The notes below the pieces were generated by a model. That model was given only the letters and a program-made list of their open reading frames with translations. It was not told the origin of the DNA and did no database searches. From contig NZ_CP007452.1 of assembly GCF_000597865.1 (NCBI RefSeq), positions 2,115,183 to 2,179,182 of the forward strand: a stretch of 64,000 bases of DNA. The letters are read 5' to 3'. Shown in pieces: positions 34,924 through 43,470 of the stretch. Position 1 is the first letter of the stretch; each line of letters starts with the position of its first letter. The stretch comes from Peptoclostridium acidaminophilum DSM 3953. Its GTDB lineage: Bacteria > Bacillota > Clostridia > Peptostreptococcales > Peptostreptococcaceae. The position numbers and the translations under genes were made by a program.

Positions 34924-36324
34924 ATGAAAGAACTGCTAATCAAGACGGTGATTGTTTCACTAATGAGCACGGCGCCCATTTCGGCCAATCCCGACGTTGC
35001 ATCTATAACTGCTTCAGCTACAGCTGCGCAGCTCAATTCGCTAATGGCACAAGGCGTCATGGACAATGCCGATGTCGGCAAATACCCTCTTGAAGAAAAC
35101 ATAAACGCGCAGGACATTTCCGAGGACGAAAAGCTTGCCACGCAGGGCGAAACTGACACACTTGTGCCCCAGGAAGAGGCGCCTCCACAGCAGGAGGTTC
35201 AGCCGCAGCCTTCCTCAGAGCCTGCAGCCGCGGCCCCCGCAAGCAATGTCATCGAAACATACAATACATCGCTTCCAGTTTCAATAGCCCTGAACCTCAA
35301 GTATGAAAAGTATCTGCCTGCATACGACTACTTGCTGCTTTCAAAGGGCTCGGTCAATATTCGGGAGGCTCCGACAACGGGCTCTAAAATAGTAAAGACA
35401 GCCGGGTATTTTGAAAAGGTGAATGTAACAGAGGCTGTGAAGGGAGAGTTTCTCGCCAAATACAACTCAAGCAAGTGGTACAAGGTGTATTGGTATCAAA
35501 ATGGGACAATAAGGTCTGGCTACATGTTCTCGTCGCTTGTCGAGAAAAGAAGCTTCCAGTTCGGCAAGATGGCATCCTCCCTTGAAAACCTGCGAGCTCA
35601 GATATCCAGCGGGAAAATGGGGTATGTGAACAACTACAAGAACAGAAACGGACTTCCTCCCCTGTACAAAGGCACCACAAGCGACAAATACGGCACTCTG
35701 CGTGACCAGAGTGCTCCCGCATACGCAAGCCTGGGCAACAAGTCTGAGCTCATTTACTTTGACGACGGCAAGCTCCTTAGGATAATCGGCGAACAGGATT
35801 CATACTACAAGGTTGAGTCCCTTGAACGTCCAGGCAGCTACTTTGTTCCCAAGAAGTACCTCTATACGAAAAACGCGCCTTCCTCGCTGGGCCAGGTTAT
35901 AGTTGTCGACAGGAAAAACCAGAACGAGGCCGTATTCGAATGGACAGGCAGCTCATGGCAGATGATTTCCTATACGTTCGCAACTACAGGTGCGCAGGAC
36001 AAGTACCGCTTTGAAACTCCGCTTGGATATTTCATGGCGATTGAAAGAAGGTCAAAATTCCTCTACCTTGACGATATCACAAAGGAAATTGCGGGCTATG
36101 CTCCTTATGCCGTCCGTTTCTCGGGCGGAGCCTATGTGCACGGCGTGCCGGTGGACTATATAAAGAAAAACGGCCAGCTCATAGATCCGGGGCAGAAGGA
36201 GACCCTCTACACTCTGGGTACCGTTCCAAGATCCCACAAATGCGTCAGGAACTACACCTCACACGCGAAGTTCCTGTATGACTGGGTGAAGGTTGGTCAG
36301 GCCTCCGTAATAGTAATAGAATAG
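34924..36324 (+). CDS. Secreted SH3-domain L,D-transpeptidase-like (YkuD) protein
   Basis: 466 aa from the ATG at 34924 (GGTGATCCAG upstream; an in-frame frame begins 18 codons earlier). Signal peptide at about residues 1-22, a Pro/Gln/Glu-rich linker (about 70-110), an SH3b domain (about 135-215: SKGSVNIREAP, KWYKVYW), a second SH3-like region, then a YkuD catalytic domain (about 325-466) with GGAYVHG and PRSHKCVRN. Cys440 is the expected nucleophile. The family consensus SHGC(V/I)R is SHKCVR here, so the usual Gly is Lys. Role: peptidoglycan 3-3 cross-linking or a related cell-wall transfer. Confidence 0.85.
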   Translation: MKELLIKTVIVSLMSTAPISANPDVASITASATAAQLNSLMAQGVMDNADVGKYPLEENINAQDISEDEKLATQGETDTLVPQEEAPPQQEVQPQPSSEPAAAAPASNVIETYNTSLPVSIALNLKYEKYLPAYDYLLLSKGSVNIREAPTTGSKIVKTAGYFEKVNVTEAVKGEFLAKYNSSKWYKVYWYQNGTIRSGYMFSSLVEKRSFQFGKMASSLENLRAQISSGKMGYVNNYKNRNGLPPLYKGTTSDKYGTLRDQSAPAYASLGNKSELIYFDDGKLLRIIGEQDSYYKVESLERPGSYFVPKKYLYTKNAPSSLGQVIVVDRKNQNEAVFEWTGSSWQMISYTFATTGAQDKYRFETPLGYFMAIERRSKFLYLDDITKEIAGYAPYAVRFSGGAYVHGVPVDYIKKNGQLIDPGQKETLYTLGTVPRSHKCVRNYTSHAKFLYDWVKVGQASVIVIE

Positions 36325-36350
36325 CTTTCTAATGGCATTCAAAAAAATCA

Positions 36351-36401
36351 AAAGGCCCGGGGCTTCATCTTTCAACGAGACGCTGCGCCGGGCCATGCTT
36401 T
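36351..36401 (+). terminator. Weak terminator-like hairpin
   Basis: AAAAGGCCCGG...CCGGGCCATGCTTTAA after the transpeptidase gene; GC-rich stem with long loop and poor T-run. Confidence 0.45.
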
Positions 36402-36414
36402 AATGAGTTATATG

Positions 36415-36621
36415 CTATATATGTTTATATTCCAAAGCTCTCTCGAGATTTGATATATTGTCCTCTGTAAAAAGATCTCTGCCTGTAGCTTTTATGTAAA
36501 AGCTGTTTATAGTCCTTATGTCGTTGAACATAAAAGCGCTCGGCTTTGTAAGCCTGAGTCCTGTCAGCAGATTGGCTATTTCCTTTATTTCGTCCTCTGT
36601 TATTCTAACTGTGTTCTCCAA
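36415..36621 (-). CDS. 68-aa protein of unknown function
   Basis: TTG at 36621 preceded by AAAGGGGGGGCAACA is the best start; a GTG 8 codons earlier extends the frame to 76 aa. Product begins with ENTVRITEDEIKEIANLLTGLRL; mostly helical, soluble, no Cys. I do not recognise it. Confidence 0.5.
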   Translation of the reverse strand: MENTVRITEDEIKEIANLLTGLRLTKPSAFMFNDIRTINSFYIKATGRDLFTEDNISNLERALEYKHI

Positions 36622-36645
36622 TGTTGCCCCCCCTTTGTCTCTCAC

Positions 36646-38008
<1,363 letters not shown>

Positions 38009-38022
38009 GGATATATGAAATT

Positions 38023-38050
38023 AAGGGATGCCTGAGGGCATCCCTTTTTT
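38023..38050. terminator. gap terminator, shared with the convergent sao operon
   Basis: AAGGGATGCC, 4-nt loop, GGCATCCCTTTTTT; 15 bp after gap. Confidence 0.9.
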
Positions 38051-38058
38051 ATGTGACT

Positions 38059-38856
38059 CTAATCCGATAGCTTTAAAAATTTAATGTGCAGTTCTCCGAG
38101 TGTATGTCTGTCTGCGGGCGAAAGCTCCATGTCTTTGTATTTTTCAAGCTGCTTTGCCAGGACGTTTGTGTTTGAAAGTTCTCTGGCGCATTTGTTGTAG
38201 AGTTTTATGAATTCGCGGAAGTCTTCGCTCTTTTTGTATTCTTTGTTTACTACCAGCACGCATGTTGTGTGGTCAGACTTAGTCGCCGCGCTTTCTTTTT
38301 GTCCCTTCAGGAAAAATCCGCTTGTGAAATCGGCAAGTACCGAATCTACCTGCCCGTTTTCAAGAGCGTAAGGCAGCGCTGTCCCCATGAGCTTTTTCAT
38401 TTGAGCGTTGGCTCCAAAGTTCTCAGATACTATGGCATCCTGGTGAGGCCTGTTTTGTGATACTCCTATCTTGCCTGGGTTGCCCCTGTCTTTGAATACG
38501 AACATGCTTGTGTTTTGCATTACATCGCCTATTATTTCGAATTCTTTGTTGGTTTTTACAAATTCCCTGGCCGCGTCGGGACACAGGAATGCAATGTCCA
38601 TTACATCCGAGCTCAATGCCCATTGAGCAGAAGCGCTTCAGCAGTCCCCTATGATATATGCTTCAAGCTCTAGACTTTCGACTTTTCCTGCCGCTTCTGT
38701 GCTGTTTGAGATATAGTCAAGGAGCAGGCCTGAGCTTTCAGTTGATGCGCCTACTCTGACGCTCTCACTGAGGCTCTCCTTTGGCATGAACAGAAACACC
38801 GCCACGGCCACAGCCGCCAATATGATTGTGTTCTTTAACAGGCGCACACTTTCCAT
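38059..38856 (-). CDS. saoB: Predicted selenoprotein: substrate-binding-like protein with Cys-Sec pair (SaoB-like)
   Basis: 265 aa if the in-frame TGA at 38638-38640 (codon 73) is read as selenocysteine. Upstream: TM or signal anchor (about residues 9-25) and SVRVGASTESSG. Around the TGA: I-I-G-D-C-U-S-A-S-A-Q-W-A-L. Downstream the same frame continues for 192 codons (SSDVMDIAFLCPDA..., GKIGVSQNRPHQD), the fold pattern of type-2 periplasmic binding proteins (phosphonate/NMT1-like). A perfect stem-loop follows the TGA at SECIS distance. The start at 38856 (or a GTG 9 bp upstream overlapping saoC) is uncertain. Alternative: a nonsense mutation, but conserved frame and hairpin argue against it. 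The saoB assignment is from memory of the clostridial Sao family. Confidence 0.75.
38611..38628 (-). promoter_or_regulatory. Predicted bacterial SECIS element of saoB
   Basis: Minus strand: GCTCAAT-GGGC-ATTGAGC, perfect 7-bp stem with 4-nt G-rich loop, starting 9 nt after the TGA, so the apical loop lies about 17-20 nt downstream. This fits bacterial SelB-recognised SECIS geometry. Confidence 0.75.
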
Positions 38857-38857
38857 G

Positions 38858-39334
38858 TTAATCACAGCAGTCTTCCATGCCTTCTCCGAAAAGGTTTATC
38901 ATCCGGTTGTCTATTATTCTGTATATTGCATAGCCTACGCTTCCATTTTTTGAGCCTGACACTATGAACTCCAGCTCGTCCTTTTCGTCTATGTCCTTGA
39001 ATTGAATCTTCTGGTTTTCCGCTGGCGCCGGAATCGGCTCTGTCAGCTGGTGCTTTTCATTTTCTTCTGCTATGACCGCGCACATTTGCTTTTTATCTTT
39101 TTCGTTTTCAAATATCACAATCAAATCCTTGCTGCCATCGCTCGTTATGTCTTCATATGCGCATTGCACAGGCTCTCTGTCGGGATACTGAGCCTTAAAA
39201 TATGCAAGCAGCTCGTTGTCTGCTGGAACTCCAAGGTCTGCTTTTTTGTTTTCACTCTTTGGGTTGCTGCTGCAACCACTTAATCCTGCTATTAGAATAA
39301 TCATTGCCATAACGTATGAAATTTTTCTTATCAT
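38858..39334 (-). CDS. saoC: Lipoprotein ending in Cys-Cys-Asp (SaoC-like)
   Basis: 158 aa. Lipobox LIAGLSGC with Cys at about residue 21. Middle: CAYEDITSDGSKDLIVIFE and FKDIDEKDELEFIVSGSKNGSVGYAIYRI, which look like FG-GAP/VCBS-style repeats. The C-terminus is G-M-E-D-C-C-D-stop. From memory the clostridial Sao set contains a Cys-Cys-COOH (seleno)protein; this one has one extra Asp. The vicinal thiols could bind soft metals or exchange electrons with the neighbouring selenothiols. GGAAGGAG precedes the ATG. Confidence 0.65.
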   Translation of the reverse strand: MIRKISYVMAMIILIAGLSGCSSNPKSENKKADLGVPADNELLAYFKAQYPDREPVQCAYEDITSDGSKDLIVIFENEKDKKQMCAVIAEENEKHQLTEPIPAPAENQKIQFKDIDEKDELEFIVSGSKNGSVGYAIYRIIDNRMINLFGEGMEDCCD

Positions 39335-39349
39335 TTTTCTGCTCCTTCC

Positions 39350-40447
39350 CTATGCCGCTTTTTTTGATATTGACGCCATGGTGGTCTTTATTCCGGGCAT
39401 CACTGCGCGAATGAAGAACACAAATATTATGAATGAGCATATATATTCTATGGGTTTTGGAAAATCTATGAGCAGCGTGTTTGCTGCCTTTATTGAATTC
39501 GATGTCCTGTCAAAGTTCATGGCAGGCTTAAAGCCCGGCATTAGCAATATATTGGCTGCATATCCAAATACAAGTGCTGTCAGCGTTATAACCGTACTGT
39601 ATATTATTGCTGTCCTTTTTCCCATGATGTTGAACATGCTTATGAGCTCTGGGAAGTTTGTGGCAGCGCCTGCCATCAGAAATGTGATTCCCACTCCGGG
39701 CGCCGCGCCACTTGCAATGAGAGCTGCTATGAATGGTATATGGCCAACTGCGCATACATACATTATCGTAGCAAGAACAGCTATGCTGCCGAGCGAAAGC
39801 ATGCTCGGATCCCCAAGAAAGCTGTGTATGTAGTCTTGCGGAACTGCCGTAAGCAAAAATCCCGCAAACAGCATGCCGGGTATTACATACTTGCTTACTG
39901 AAAGCGCCAGGTCGTTTATGGCCCAGTTAAGTCCCGATTTTATTCTCTCAGCAAGACCAGGTCTTATGCCCTCCTCAAGCTCAAGCATCCTTGCCTGTAT
40001 GTTCTCCTCGACTCCGGGAGCTACAAGCTCAGGGCCTCCAAACATATTGCCTATCACGCCTATTAGCATGGGGACAGTGAAGCCCGCTATTACGTATATC
40101 ATTGTTATCTGCGGCCCCAGGAGGCCATAGCAGAGTATTACAGCTATCGGGTTGATTATCGGGGTTGCTGTCATGAAGGCCAGCACCGGGCCCAGATACG
40201 CCCCCGAGTAGTAAAGACTTATTCCAAGAGGTATAACCCCGCAACTGCATATTGGCAGGAGCATTCCTGAAATTGTGCTCTTTAGAAGCGAGGATAGCTT
40301 CTTGTTCCCCAGCATCCTCTGGAACTTGTCCGGCGACATTATATCGTGAAGAACCCCAGCTAGTATGAAACTGAAAACAAGCCAGGCTGATGCGCTGTTT
40401 AGTATGTTGAAACCTGCTAGCACCATTCTTTCAATAAATTCAAACAT
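39350..40447 (-). CDS. saoE: ArsP-like permease (DUF318 / UPF0718), candidate SaoE
   Basis: 365 aa, about 8-10 predicted membrane spans in two halves. The first half has the family signature PICSCGVIPLG (with C-S-C-G) and TPIINPIA; the second has AVGHIPFIAALIASGAAPGVGITFLMAGAATNFPE. Members of this family include ArsP, which exports organoarsenicals. In this operon it is likely the efflux step for an organometal or metalloid conjugate (inference). The saoE name is from memory and less certain than the family. Starts 6 bp after the saoT stop. Confidence 0.75.
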   Translation of the reverse strand: MFEFIERMVLAGFNILNSASAWLVFSFILAGVLHDIMSPDKFQRMLGNKKLSSLLKSTISGMLLPICSCGVIPLGISLYYSGAYLGPVLAFMTATPIINPIAVILCYGLLGPQITMIYVIAGFTVPMLIGVIGNMFGGPELVAPGVEENIQARMLELEEGIRPGLAERIKSGLNWAINDLALSVSKYVIPGMLFAGFLLTAVPQDYIHSFLGDPSMLSLGSIAVLATIMYVCAVGHIPFIAALIASGAAPGVGITFLMAGAATNFPELISMFNIMGKRTAIIYSTVITLTALVFGYAANILLMPGFKPAMNFDRTSNSIKAANTLLIDFPKPIEYICSFIIFVFFIRAVMPGIKTTMASISKKAA

Positions 40448-40453
40448 GTTTAC

Positions 40454-40708
40454 CTATCCTTTCACAGCCTCTTCTATGGCTTCTGTTATGCTTTTTTCAG
40501 ACAGATTCTGAATTTTCTTCTTCTCGCCTATTACTATCATGCTCTTTGTAACCATTCCATATTTTTTTATGTATCCAAAATCCTTTCCAGCCCTGTATAT
40601 GACAAGCTCTAACTTGTCCTCATGCTGCTTTGCCAGGCTTTCCACGAAAGCTCCATATTTGTCACATCAAGCACATGTGTTTATGAATTCAACCAGTATT
40701 TTCCCCAT
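40454..40708 (-). CDS. saoT: Predicted selenoprotein: thioredoxin-like with C-A-Sec-C motif (SaoT-like)
   Basis: 84 aa if the TGA at 40667-40669 (codon 14) encodes selenocysteine. Sequence around it: E-F-I-N-T-C-A-U-C-D-K-Y-G, the position of the thioredoxin-like CxxC, so Sec occupies the second x of C12-A-U14-C15. The frame then runs to residue 84 (VIYRAGKDFGYIKKYGMVTKSMIVIGEKK...), matching the small thioredoxin-fold pattern including a beta-strand/helix end. AAGGAGGCGTATC precedes the ATG. Without Sec readthrough the product would be 13 residues. First gene of the operon. Confidence 0.78.
40637..40651 (-). promoter_or_regulatory. Candidate SECIS hairpin of saoT
   Basis: Minus strand: GCTTTC-GTG-GAAAGC, 6-bp stem with a 3-nt loop beginning with G, starting 15 nt after the TGA. 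Shorter than the saoB hairpin but at a suitable distance. Confidence 0.6.
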
Positions 40709-40814
40709 GATACGCCTCCTTAAATCTTGCCGGATTACATCCCGTCCGCAAATTTTGCTAATCACAAATCCCAAGATATATAATACAGGTTTTCAATCAT
40801 GTTTCGGACTATTA

Positions 40815-40865
40815 TTCGAATATTTTATTGTATAGCATTCTATTATTAATCGAACTAATAATCTT
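40815..40865. promoter_or_regulatory. Repeated TTCGA/TAATA motifs upstream of saoT
   Basis: On the minus strand TTCGATTAATAATAG and TTCGAATAATAG recur ~30 bp apart, and AATATTCGAATAAT is near-palindromic. They lie about 110-155 bp upstream of saoT and could be operator sites (e.g. for an ArsR/MerR-type regulator, none encoded nearby). Confidence 0.35.
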
Positions 40866-40884
40866 ATGCGCCTTTTTATTCGAC

Positions 40885-40910
40885 AAAAAACCCTGCAAAA
40901 GCAGGGTTCA
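40885..40910 (-). terminator. Terminator of the pst operon
   Basis: On the minus strand AACCCTGC, TTTT loop, GCAGGGTTTTTTG, 16 bp after the pstB stop. Confidence 0.88.
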
Positions 40911-40925
40911 ACAGTTCATATTCAT

Positions 40926-41675
40926 TTATCCGAAAACCCCTTCTATATACTGCCTTGTCCTCTCGTCACCGGGGCTTGAAAATAGTTCCGATGTCCTTCC
41001 AAATTCGATGAGTTCTCCCGACATCATGAACATGGTGTAGTCTGCAATCCTTCTTGCCTGCGCAAGGTTGTGCGTTACTATGACTATGGCGTAGTCCTTA
41101 GAGAGCTCCCTTAACATGGCTTCTATCTTAGCCGTGTTCTGGATGTCTAGAGCCGAGCAGGGCTCGTCCAGCAGGAGAAGCGAAGGCTCCACCGTGAGCG
41201 CCCTTGCTATGCAAAGCCTCTGCTGCTGTCCTCCCGATAGTTTTTTTGCCGGCATATCAAGGCAGTGCGACACCTCTTCGTAGAGGCCCGCTACCTGCAG
41301 CTTTTCCTTTGCTATCTGACAAAGGCGCTCCTTGTCCCTTATTCCGTGGTACCTTGGAGCATAAGTCATGTTGTCCTTTATACTTAGCGGAAACGGTGCG
41401 GGATTTTGGAAGACCATGCCCAGCTTGCTTCTTAGCTTTTCCCTTGGAATGCTCCTTGCATCGCTTCCATCAAGCAGTATGCTGCCCTTTACGGAGCCGT
41501 CCTTTTCATCCTCGACAAGCAGGTTGAGGCTCTTTATGAATGTGGTCTTCCCGCAGCCTGATGGACCTATAACTGCAGTTATTGCGTTCCTGTATATATC
41601 AACATTTATATTGCTCAGCACGGTCTTGTCAGCATATGCTGCGCAAAGTCCTTTTATTTGCATTACTCTATCCAT
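40926..41675 (-). CDS. pstB: Phosphate ABC transporter ATPase
   Basis: 249 aa. Walker A GPSGCGKTT, FQNPAPFPLSIKDN, signature LSGGQQQRLCIARAL, Walker B LLLDEPCSALD and VTHNLAQARRIADY, all typical of PstB. Last gene of pstS-C-A-B; no phoU follows. Starts 1 bp after pstA. Confidence 0.96.
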   Translation of the reverse strand: MDRVMQIKGLCAAYADKTVLSNINVDIYRNAITAVIGPSGCGKTTFIKSLNLLVEDEKDGSVKGSILLDGSDARSIPREKLRSKLGMVFQNPAPFPLSIKDNMTYAPRYHGIRDKERLCQIAKEKLQVAGLYEEVSHCLDMPAKKLSGGQQQRLCIARALTVEPSLLLLDEPCSALDIQNTAKIEAMLRELSKDYAIVIVTHNLAQARRIADYTMFMMSGELIEFGRTSELFSSPGDERTRQYIEGVFG

Positions 41676-41676
41676 G

Positions 41677-42513
41677 TCATTCCCCTCTTTTCATTATCCC
41701 AAAGAGCATTGCCGCTCCGTTTATAGCGAGTATAAGCAGCACAAGCACTGTGGACGTGCCGTATACGTATTCTGTAGGCGCCCCCTCTCCCACAAGCACG
41801 TAGAGATGGTAAGAAAGCGCCATGGCCGGGGACATTACGCTCTCTGGTGCCTTCGCGTATATTACCGCGCCTGTCAAGATTATGGGTGCTGTGGCTCCCA
41901 TTGCAAATCCCCCTGCAAGGGCCACAGAGCTTATTATGTCCGGGAGCGCCTCGCGCAGCACAAGCCTTTTTATTGTGTAGTACCTTGAAACTCCAAGGGC
42001 ATACGAGGAAAGCAGCATCTCCTGCTCAATTTCGCTGAGCCTCTTTTCAACCCGAACCTCTATGAATGGGAAAATCATTATACCAAGGACAAGTCCTCCC
42101 GAAAGCACCGACACGCCAAAGCCCATCTTGAGTACAAAGAGCGTATATCCAAAGAGTCCAAGCACTATTGAGGGCATCCCCGCAGTCGATTCTATAACAA
42201 GACTGACTATGTTGTAGAGTCTTCTGCTGGAGCAGTAGAACTTGAGATATATGGCCGTTGATATTGCAAGCAGCGATGCTACGGAGCAAGCCACTCCCGT
42301 AAATGCCAGGCTGCCCATTATGGCGGGGTATATGCCTCCACTGGAGCCCAACGGGAATCCCTTTGGCGAATCCAGTAGAAACTCTGCGTTTACTGTTCCG
42401 CCTCCTTTTAGAAGTATATATCCTATTATGAAGAAAATGACTGCAAATGTAAGCGCCGAGCTGAGCACACTCCATAACAGCAGCCTGGTGTATTTGCTTT
42501 TTTTGTCCATCCT
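41677..42513 (-). CDS. pstA: Phosphate ABC transporter permease PstA
   Basis: 278 aa from the ATG at 42513 (AGGGAGAATCAGG upstream). Six predicted TM segments; permease EAA-like loop LGVSRYYTIKRLVLREALPDIISS, and GLVLGIMIFPFIEV. Pairs with PstC. Confidence 0.94.
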   Translation of the reverse strand, partial: RMDKKSKYTRLLLWSVLSSALTFAVIFFIIGYILLKGGGTVNAEFLLDSPKGFPLGSSGGIYPAIMGSLAFTGVACSVASLLAISTAIYLKFYCSSRRLYNIVSLVIESTAGMPSIVLGLFGYTLFVLKMGFGVSVLSGGLVLGIMIFPFIEVRVEKRLSEIEQEMLLSSYALGVSRYYTIKRLVLREALPDIISSVALAGGFAMGATAPIILTGAVIYAKAPESVMSPAMALSYHLYVLVGEGAPTEYVYGTSTVLVLLILAINGAAMLFGIMKRGE

Positions 42514-42527
42514 GATTCTCCCTAAAG

Positions 42528-43385
42528 TTATAAGTCCGCGCCTCTTTTTATGCGCCACACCGCCATACTGACTGCGAATCTCATTATTATTAGTATAAGT
42601 CCTGCCGCAAAAAGAGCGTGATAGTGCAGGCTGCCGACAGGTGCTCCGCCCATTTCTAGCGCTATGAGTGCAGGAATCGTCTCACATTTCCCAAGAAGCC
42701 TTGGAAGCAGCGGACTATTGCCTATGACCATCATCACTGCCATAGTCTCCCCCATGCCCCTTGCAAGTGCGAGCACAGCTCCCGCAAGCACGCTCCTTTT
42801 GGCTGCCGGCAGCACAAGATACCTTACCATGTGCCATTTCGAAACGCCCAGACTGTCCGAGGAAATCTTGTACGACTTCATAATGCCAGCCATTGTTGTA
42901 TCACATGTCGATACTATATAAGGCAAAATCATTATTGCCAGCACTATTCCGCCTGCGAGCGCGCTCTCGCCTGATGACATCGAAAAATGCCTCTCGAAAT
43001 ATCCAACGACTACTATAAGTCCCATGAAGCCGAAAACAACTGAAGGCAGTCCTGCCATCAGATCTATGAAGGGCTTTAGCACCCTCCTGGCCGATTCTCC
43101 CGCTATGCACGACAGGAAAACTGCCGTACCAACACCTATTGGAAGTGCTATTGCAACCGCGAGAAATGAAACGTATACAGTAGCAAGCACCATGGGCAGT
43201 ATCGAAAGCACAGGCTCCGCACCGATTGGATGCCACCTTTCATTTGCAAAAAATCCAGCCACGCCCGAATGCCGGAATGCCGGAATGCTCTCGGCTCCTA
43301 TAAAAAAAATTATAAATCCCAGTATTGTAACAGAAACCAGTGTGAACATTTTTATTATAAGCTCAAAAGCCTTGTCACTTTTCAT
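42528..43385 (-). CDS. pstC: Phosphate ABC transporter permease PstC
   Basis: 285 aa from the ATG at 43385 (AAAGGGGATTAT upstream). Six predicted TMs; motifs PIGVGTAVFLSCIAG, DLMAGLPSVVFGFMGL and EAA-like LGVSKWHMVRYLVLPAAKRSVLAGAVLALARGMGETMAVMMVIG are PstC-typical. Separated from pstS by a hairpin. Confidence 0.95.
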   Translation of the reverse strand: MKSDKAFELIIKMFTLVSVTILGFIIFFIGAESIPAFRHSGVAGFFANERWHPIGAEPVLSILPMVLATVYVSFLAVAIALPIGVGTAVFLSCIAGESARRVLKPFIDLMAGLPSVVFGFMGLIVVVGYFERHFSMSSGESALAGGIVLAIMILPYIVSTCDTTMAGIMKSYKISSDSLGVSKWHMVRYLVLPAAKRSVLAGAVLALARGMGETMAVMMVIGNSPLLPRLLGKCETIPALIALEMGGAPVGSLHYHALFAAGLILIIMRFAVSMAVWRIKRGADL

Positions 43386-43414
43386 ATAATCCCCTTTCAT
43401 GCTGAGTCGACAAG

Positions 43415-43444
43415 AAAATCCAGAAGATAAGCCTTCTGGATTTT
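43415..43444 (-). terminator. Hairpin between pstS and pstC
   Basis: AAAATCCAGAAG, 6-nt loop, CTTCTGGATTTT. The T-run is short, so it may be a partial terminator or mRNA-stability element that gives more pstS than downstream product. Confidence 0.6.
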
Positions 43445-43470
43445 GTTCTGGACTCATATATTATATTTTA

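Noticed and set aside
38059-38856. Interpretation of the TGA in the binding protein as a pseudogene or simple stop
   Set aside because: The frame continues cleanly for 192 codons in family-like sequence and a perfect hairpin lies at SECIS distance; Sec is the better reading.
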